Of a stretch of 64,000 bases of DNA, positions 56,974-64,000 are shown piece after piece (the stretch's first letter is position 1; each line of letters opens with the position of its first letter). A model generated the notes under the pieces. The model saw only the letters and a list, made by a program, of their open reading frames with translations, searched no databases and was not told the origin of the DNA. This DNA is from Rhynchopus sp. YZ270_cl-10 (taxonomy: Eukaryota; Euglenozoa; Diplonemea; Diplonemida; Diplonemidae), in NCBI GenBank assembly GCA_964035575.1, contig OZ037880.1:620001-684000 (forward strand). The letters are read 5' to 3'. Both the position numbers and the translations under genes were made by a program.

Positions 56974-57789
56974 TTTGACTTTCGGTTTAGTTTGATGATC
57001 CTGATGCGTTGTGGTGTGGTGTGTCGGGTGTCGGGTGTGGGGTGTGCACACAAAGGCGCAAGGTGCAAAGAAAACAAAGCAGACTGTTTTTGTTTGGGTT
57101 TGGGTTTGCTTTTTTGTGCATTTTCGTTTAGTTCCCTTGACACTCCCACTCGAAACTAAAACCTTTTTTCATATTTTTTTTTTGTGTCTGATCAACTCAC
57201 GTTTCCGCTGTTGGTATGCGGGGGCCAAGGGGGATGAGGGCGCCCAGAGAGAAGGGGCTGGGAGGGGGCATAGGTTACGATTCTCTTGCCTTCTTTTCTG
57301 GGGTTAACTCTTGCTTTACTTTTTTACTGCAACTTTGCTCCGACCCTGGGGGTCGGCACAAAGCCTGCAGCCTCCAGCACAGAACACGTACGTGGGGGAT
57401 TACACAGATTTCCGAAAACCTGTCCCAGCTCGCCGCATTGTAGTTAGCACGGCAGCTGAACCCCCACGGTGTGAATGAATACAAACCATAAAAGTCCAAA
57501 AAAGAAAAAGCAAAGCAAAATAGATAAGTTCGGAGCATGACCTAAGCCTCGCGCTCCTGGTGGTCATCTTCAAAATCCAGTGTGCGGGGGGGTGGGGGGG
57601 AATTGAAACATGTTTGTAAGGCATCGTGTTAGGTGCTGTCGGCTGCAGAAGAATCCGGTCTCTCTTCCTTGGGCTTATACTTTTATATATTGGTGTCCTT
57701 TGTGTTTTTTTTTCAAGGGACCGTTTGTGTGAAGAGGGCAGCGTCTCGTCTAGTGTACATGTCCTCGGCTCAGTGCAAATACACCCAGC

Positions 57790-59381
57790 TTACTTCTTGG
57801 CCTTCTTGTCTCCGATCACACGCTCGGTGGTCTTGGTCACCTTTCCAAGCATGACAACACCGTTACCCTCCATGATGGCAACACGGGAGAGACCCTCGCA
57901 GTTCTTGAAGGAGTCAACCACCAGGGGCTGGACGGGGGCGAACACAACCTCAGCCATCTCGTTGGCCTTCAGGCAGTGGGGCTCCTCGGCCTTCTTTCCT
58001 CCGGTCTCCTTACCCATCTTCCACACGAGCTCGGTCATGCGCACGGCGGAGCGGCCGGTACGCACGAAGCACACGGGGGTGTATCCGACCTTCAGCTCAC
58101 CGGGGTGGTCAAGGATCTGCACCTGGGCGGTGAAGGTACCGGCCTCCTTCAGGGATCCGTCCTTCTTGTACACCATGACGTCTCCGGTGCGGGGCATGTT
58201 GTCCTTGTTCAGTCCCTTGACGTTGAGCCCGACGTTGTCTCCGGCCTTGGCGTCGTCGCAACGCTTGTGGTGCATCTCGCAGGTGAACACCTTTCCGGTG
58301 CACGAGTTGGCGGCAGTGTGGGTGGGGAGGAAGAGGACCTCCTCACCAGGCTTCACAATTCCCTGCTCAACACGTCCAGTGATGACATCACCGACTCCCT
58401 TGATCTGTGGGGGCGAAAAAATGGGGTGTGTGTTCAAAAGTCGAAAGAGCGCACAAAGCGCAAATATAACAAAAACAAAGCTGCCTTTTGCACTGAAAAG
58501 TTGCAAAAGTTGCAAAAGTTGCAAAAGTCTCACAAACACAAACACAAACGCGGACACGTGTCTCGACATACCTTGTACACTCCGGACACGGGCATACGCA
58601 TGGCGGCGTCGTTCTTACGCTCGGGCAGACGCACCATGTCGTTCAGGGCGTCCCTGAGGGTGTCAACGTGGAGGTTGCTCTTGTCCTGCTCAATCACGAT
58701 GTCCTGTCCCTTCCACCAGGCCATCTTCTCAGACTTGATGAGAAGGTTGTCTCCCATCCATCCCGAGATCGGGAGCACGGGCACGCACTTCTCAACGAAG
58801 TCCTTCTTCCATCCGGTCTTCACAAGCATGCTCTTCATCTCCTCCTTGATCTCGTTGAAACGCTCCTCCTTGTACTGGGCAACGTCGCAGTCCATCTTGT
58901 TGATTCCGACAATCAGCTGCTTCACTCCCAGCAGGTTGATGAGACGCGCGTGCTGGCGGGTCTGTCCCTGGATCTCTCCGGCCTTGTGGTTTCCACGGGC
59001 AATGGCAGAGACGAAGTTACCGTCGGCGGGCACCATGAGAAGTGCAACGTCCGCCTGCGACGCTCCGGTGATCATGTTCTTGATGAAATCTCTGTGTCCG
59101 GGGGCGTCAATCACGGTGTAGTGCCACTTCTCCGTGAAGAATTCCTTGGTGGTGCACGCGATGGTCACTCCACGCTCACGCTCCTCCTTCTGACGGTCCA
59201 TGTAGAACGCGAACGCGAAGGACTGCTTTCCGAGACGCTCGGCCTCCTGGCGCAGCTTCTCCATCTCACGCTCCGGGATTCCTCCGAGCTCGAAGAGAAG
59301 ACGGCCGGTGGTCGTCGACTTTCCGGAGTCGACGTGACCACAGATCACGATCGACATATGCGGCTTTCCATCGGTGGCCAT
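57790..59381 (-). CDS. EFL: EFL, copy 17
   Basis: Exons 58572-59381 and 57790-58404; same protein. Long intron. Spacer B upstream (59382-59881). Confidence 0.93.
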
Positions 59382-59881
59382 TTTGACTTTCGGTTTAGTT
59401 TGATGATCCTGATGCGTTGTGGTGTGGTGTGTCGGGTGTCGGGTGTGGGGTGTCAAGGTGCAAAGAAAAGAAAGCAGACACACTGTCTTGTGTTTTTCTG
59501 GTGTTCCGGCTTTGTTTTTGTTTTGTTTTCTTTTGTCTTGTCTTGTCTTGTTTTTGTTTTGTATTGTCCGGCCTTTGCTTTTTTGTGCATTTTGTTCTTT
59601 GTTTTTGCTTTTGCTCCCTCCACAACCCCTCGAAACTAGAAACCTTGCCTGATCACTCACGTTTCCGCTGTTGGTATGCGGTCTTCTTCTCTTCTTTTTT
59701 TTTCCCAAAATAAATGTAAAAAAAAAAAAAACGGCCAGCGTTCATGGGGGGACACGTGTGCATGGGTAGGGGGGCGGCACGACGGGGGGGGTGGGGCTCA
59801 GTTTTGCGTTCCGGTTCCTTCTCTTGCGTGAGGGGCTGCATTTAGTGTACAAAGTAACCCGTGGCATCAGATGCACCCAGC

Positions 59882-61473
59882 TTACTTCTTGGCCTTCTTG
59901 TCTCCGATCACACGCTCGGTGGTCTTGGTCACCTTTCCAAGCATGACAACACCGTTACCCTCCATGATGGCAACACGGGAGAGACCCTCGCAGTTCTTGA
60001 AGGAGTCAACCACCAGGGGCTGGACGGGGGCGAACACAACCTCAGCCATCTCGTTGGCCTTCAGGCAGTGGGGCTCCTCGGCCTTCTTTCCTCCGGTCTC
60101 CTTACCCATCTTCCACACGAGCTCGGTCATGCGCACGGCGGAGCGGCCGGTACGCACGAAGCACACGGGGGTGTATCCGACCTTCAGCTCACCGGGGTGG
60201 TCAAGGATCTGCACCTGGGCGGTGAAGGTACCGGCCTCCTTCAGGGATCCGTCCTTCTTGTACACCATGACGTCTCCGGTGCGGGGCATGTTGTCCTTGT
60301 TCAGTCCCTTGACGTTGAGCCCGACGTTGTCTCCGGCCTTGGCGTCGTCGCAACGCTTGTGGTGCATCTCGCAGGTGAACACCTTTCCGGTGCACGAGTT
60401 GGCGGCAGTGTGGGTGGGGAGGAAGAGGACCTCCTCACCAGGCTTCACAATTCCCTGCTCAACACGTCCAGTGATGACATCACCGACTCCCTTGATCTGT
60501 GGGGGCGAAAAAATGGGGTGTGTGTTCAAAAGTCGAAAGAGCGCACAAAGCGCAAATATAACAAAAACAAAGCTGCCTTTTGCACTGAAAAGTTGCAAAA
60601 GTTGCAAAAGTTGCAAAAGTCTCACAAACACAAACACAAACGCGGACACGTGTCTCGACATACCTTGTACACTCCGGACACGGGCATACGCATGGCGGCG
60701 TCGTTCTTACGCTCGGGCAGACGCACCATGTCGTTCAGGGCGTCCCTGAGGGTGTCAACGTGGAGGTTGCTCTTGTCCTGCTCAATCACGATGTCCTGTC
60801 CCTTCCACCAGGCCATCTTCTCAGACTTGATGAGAAGGTTGTCTCCCATCCATCCCGAGATCGGGAGCACGGGCACGCACTTCTCAACGAAGTCCTTCTT
60901 CCATCCGGTCTTCACAAGCATGCTCTTCATCTCCTCCTTGATCTCGTTGAAACGCTCCTCCTTGTACTGGGCAACGTCGCAGTCCATCTTGTTGATTCCG
61001 ACAATCAGCTGCTTCACTCCCAGCAGGTTGATGAGACGCGCGTGCTGGCGGGTCTGTCCCTGGATCTCTCCGGCCTTGTGGTTTCCACGGGCAATGGCAG
61101 AGACGAAGTTACCGTCGGCGGGCACCATGAGAAGTGCAACGTCCGCCTGCGACGCTCCGGTGATCATGTTCTTGATGAAATCTCTGTGTCCGGGGGCGTC
61201 AATCACGGTGTAGTGCCACTTCTCCGTGAAGAATTCCTTGGTGGTGCACGCGATGGTCACTCCACGCTCACGCTCCTCCTTCTGACGGTCCATGTAGAAC
61301 GCGAACGCGAAGGACTGCTTTCCGAGACGCTCGGCCTCCTGGCGCAGCTTCTCCATCTCACGCTCCGGGATTCCTCCGAGCTCGAAGAGAAGACGGCCGG
61401 TGGTCGTCGACTTTCCGGAGTCGACGTGACCACAGATCACGATCGACATATGCGGCTTTCCATCGGTGGCCAT
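59882..61473 (-). CDS. EFL: EFL, copy 18
   Basis: Exons 60664-61473 and 59882-60496; same protein. Long intron. Spacer B upstream (61474-61973). Confidence 0.93.
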
Positions 61474-61973
61474 TTTGACTTTCGGTTTAGTTTGATGATC
61501 CTGATGCGTTGTGGTGTGGTGTGTCGGGTGTCGGGTGTGGGGTGTCAAGGTGCAAAGAAAAGAAAGCAGACACACTGTCTTGTGTTTTTCTGGTGTTCCG
61601 GCTTTGTTTTTGTTTTGTTTTCTTTTGTCTTGTCTTGTCTTGTTTTTGTTTTGTATTGTCCGGCCTTTGCTTTTTTGTGCATTTTGTTCTTTGTTTTTGC
61701 TTTTGCTCCCTCCACAACCCCTCGAAACTAGAAACCTTGCCTGATCACTCACGTTTCCGCTGTTGGTATGCGGTCTTCTTCTCTTCTTTTTTTTTCCCAA
61801 AATAAATGTAAAAAAAAAAAAAACGGCCAGCGTTCATGGGGGGACACGTGTGCATGGGTAGGGGGGCGGCACGACGGGGGGGGTGGGGCTCAGTTTTGCG
61901 TTCCGGTTCCTTCTCTTGCGTGAGGGGCTGCATTTAGTGTACAAAGTAACCCGTGGCATCAGATGCACCCAGC

Positions 61974-63565
61974 TTACTTCTTGGCCTTCTTGTCTCCGAT
62001 CACACGCTCGGTGGTCTTGGTCACCTTTCCAAGCATGACAACACCGTTACCCTCCATGATGGCAACACGGGAGAGACCCTCGCAGTTCTTGAAGGAGTCA
62101 ACCACCAGGGGCTGGACGGGGGCGAACACAACCTCAGCCATCTCGTTGGCCTTCAGGCAGTGGGGCTCCTCGGCCTTCTTTCCTCCGGTCTCCTTACCCA
62201 TCTTCCACACGAGCTCGGTCATGCGCACGGCGGAGCGGCCGGTACGCACGAAGCACACGGGGGTGTATCCGACCTTCAGCTCACCGGGGTGGTCAAGGAT
62301 CTGCACCTGGGCGGTGAAGGTACCGGCCTCCTTCAGGGATCCGTCCTTCTTGTACACCATGACGTCTCCGGTGCGGGGCATGTTGTCCTTGTTCAGTCCC
62401 TTGACGTTGAGCCCGACGTTGTCTCCGGCCTTGGCGTCGTCGCAACGCTTGTGGTGCATCTCGCAGGTGAACACCTTTCCGGTGCACGAGTTGGCGGCAG
62501 TGTGGGTGGGGAGGAAGAGGACCTCCTCACCAGGCTTCACAATTCCCTGCTCAACACGTCCAGTGATGACATCACCGACTCCCTTGATCTGTGGGGGCGA
62601 AAAAATGGGGTGTGTGTTCAAAAGTCGAAAGAGCGCACAAAGCGCAAATATAACAAAAACAAAGCTGCCTTTTGCACTGAAAAGTTGCAAAAGTTGCAAA
62701 AGTTGCAAAAGTCTCACAAACACAAACACAAACGCGGACACGTGTCTCGACATACCTTGTACACTCCGGACACGGGCATACGCATGGCGGCGTCGTTCTT
62801 ACGCTCGGGCAGACGCACCATGTCGTTCAGGGCGTCCCTGAGGGTGTCAACGTGGAGGTTGCTCTTGTCCTGCTCAATCACGATGTCCTGTCCCTTCCAC
62901 CAGGCCATCTTCTCAGACTTGATGAGAAGGTTGTCTCCCATCCATCCCGAGATCGGGAGCACGGGCACGCACTTCTCAACGAAGTCCTTCTTCCATCCGG
63001 TCTTCACAAGCATGCTCTTCATCTCCTCCTTGATCTCGTTGAAACGCTCCTCCTTGTACTGGGCAACGTCGCAGTCCATCTTGTTGATTCCGACAATCAG
63101 CTGCTTCACTCCCAGCAGGTTGATGAGACGCGCGTGCTGGCGGGTCTGTCCCTGGATCTCTCCGGCCTTGTGGTTTCCACGGGCAATGGCAGAGACGAAG
63201 TTACCGTCGGCGGGCACCATGAGAAGTGCAACGTCCGCCTGCGACGCTCCGGTGATCATGTTCTTGATGAAATCTCTGTGTCCGGGGGCGTCAATCACGG
63301 TGTAGTGCCACTTCTCCGTGAAGAATTCCTTGGTGGTGCACGCGATGGTCACTCCACGCTCACGCTCCTCCTTCTGACGGTCCATGTAGAACGCGAACGC
63401 GAAGGACTGCTTTCCGAGACGCTCGGCCTCCTGGCGCAGCTTCTCCATCTCACGCTCCGGGATTCCTCCGAGCTCGAAGAGAAGACGGCCGGTGGTCGTC
63501 GACTTTCCGGAGTCGACGTGACCACAGATCACGATCGACATATGCGGCTTTCCATCGGTGGCCAT
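61974..63565 (-). CDS. EFL: EFL, copy 19 (last complete copy in the window)
   Basis: Exons 62756-63565 and 61974-62588; same protein. Long intron. The B spacer upstream (63566-64000) is cut by the window edge and has an A15 rather than A14 tract. Confidence 0.93.
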
Positions 63566-64000
63566 TTTGACTTTCGGTTTAGTTTGATGATCCTGATGCG
63601 TTGTGGTGTGGTGTGTCGGGTGTCGGGTGTGGGGTGTCAAGGTGCAAAGAAAAGAAAGCAGACACACTGTCTTGTGTTTTTCTGGTGTTCCGGCTTTGTT
63701 TTTGTTTTGTTTTCTTTTGTCTTGTCTTGTCTTGTTTTTGTTTTGTATTGTCCGGCCTTTGCTTTTTTGTGCATTTTGTTCTTTGTTTTTGCTTTTGCTC
63801 CCTCCACAACCCCTCGAAACTAGAAACCTTGCCTGATCACTCACGTTTCCGCTGTTGGTATGCGGTCTTCTTCTCTTCTTTTTTTTTCCCAAAATAAATG
63901 TAAAAAAAAAAAAAAACGGCCAGCGTTCATGGGGGGACACGTGTGCATGGGTAGGGGGGCGGCACGACGGGGGGGGTGGGGCTCAGTTTTGCGTTCCGGT

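Larger units (their letters stand above)
21801..64000 (-). repeat. Tandem gene array: at least 19 EFL gene units, two spacer types
   Basis: Units of 2,092 bp (spacer B) or 2,399-2,409 bp (spacer A) repeat head to tail to the right edge, where the array is cut inside the spacer upstream of copy 19. All 19 conceptual proteins are identical and the coding DNA appears identical by eye. Differences I can see are: spacer type, 2 versus 3 GTTGCAAAA units in the coding intron (copies 1 and 4 have the shorter form), T9 versus T10 in spacer A (10 in the spacers of copies 4 and 7), and A14 versus A15 in spacer B (15 for copy 19). From left to right the spacers are A,B,B,A,B,A,A,A,A,A,B,B,B,B,B,A,B,B,B. 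Confidence 0.97.

Noticed and set aside
1-64000. CRISPR arrays, bacterial operons, rRNA genes
   Set aside because: Nothing of the kind is visible. The repeats are gene-length or transposon-type and the genes are spliced.

Overview
The window is nuclear DNA of a unicellular eukaryote. The evidence is GT-AG introns (110-170 bp, plus one of 3.24 kb), a kinesin with a split motor domain, a giant protein with SFI1/centrin-binding-type repeats, and a tandem array of an EF-1alpha-class translation GTPase. The GTPase reads as the elongation factor-like (EFL) form, with the N-terminal G1 context GHVDSGKSTTTGRLLFELGG and 474 residues. From memory, EFL is patchy: dinoflagellates and Perkinsus, haptophytes, cercozoans, chlorophytes, choanoflagellate relatives, diplonemids and bodonids, among others. 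I cannot fix the lineage further. Coding DNA is GC-rich; non-coding DNA is full of A/T homopolymers.

Layout. 1-180: the probable end of a plus-strand gene. 959-1219: a small acidic/Pro-Ala-rich ORF on the minus strand. 1220-5269: intergenic DNA holding three DNA transposons: a 635-bp hAT-like MITE with a perfect 8-bp target duplication, a 1,020-bp Tc1/mariner-type element with an N-terminally truncated DD37E transposase, and a 329-bp hAT-like MITE with another perfect 8-bp duplication. 5270-13321: one 2,683-aa ORF on the minus strand (Arg-Glu low-complexity tract, about 20 SFI1-like Trp/Phe repeats, long coiled coil, C-terminal PDZ-like domain). 13406-21167: a kinesin-3-like gene in five exons on the minus strand, whose first 64-nt exon is separated from the rest of the motor by a 3.24-kb intron. 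That intron carries a nest of inverted-repeat elements, arrays of GGGGTACCCC palindromes, a 46-nt hairpin and an unrecognised plus-strand ORF. 21806 to the window end: at least 19 tandem minus-strand copies of the EFL gene, all with identical conceptual translations, each with one coding intron.

The EFL copies are separated by two different spacer types, A (816-817 bp, 8 copies) and B (500 bp, 11 copies). The spacers differ over most of their length but share short blocks: a probable leader-exon/5' splice-site block, the leader-intron 3' part and 5' UTR next to the ATG, and a TGTACACTA-type block just after the stop codon. The spacer order (A BB A B AAAAA BBBBB A BBB) and two short-intron copies record unequal exchange or gene conversion.

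The three main host loci all read leftward (EFL array, then kinesin, then SFI1/PDZ giant). The two cytoskeletal genes are only 84 bp apart (stop to first ATG), which suggests, without proving it, a shared microtubule/basal-body role.
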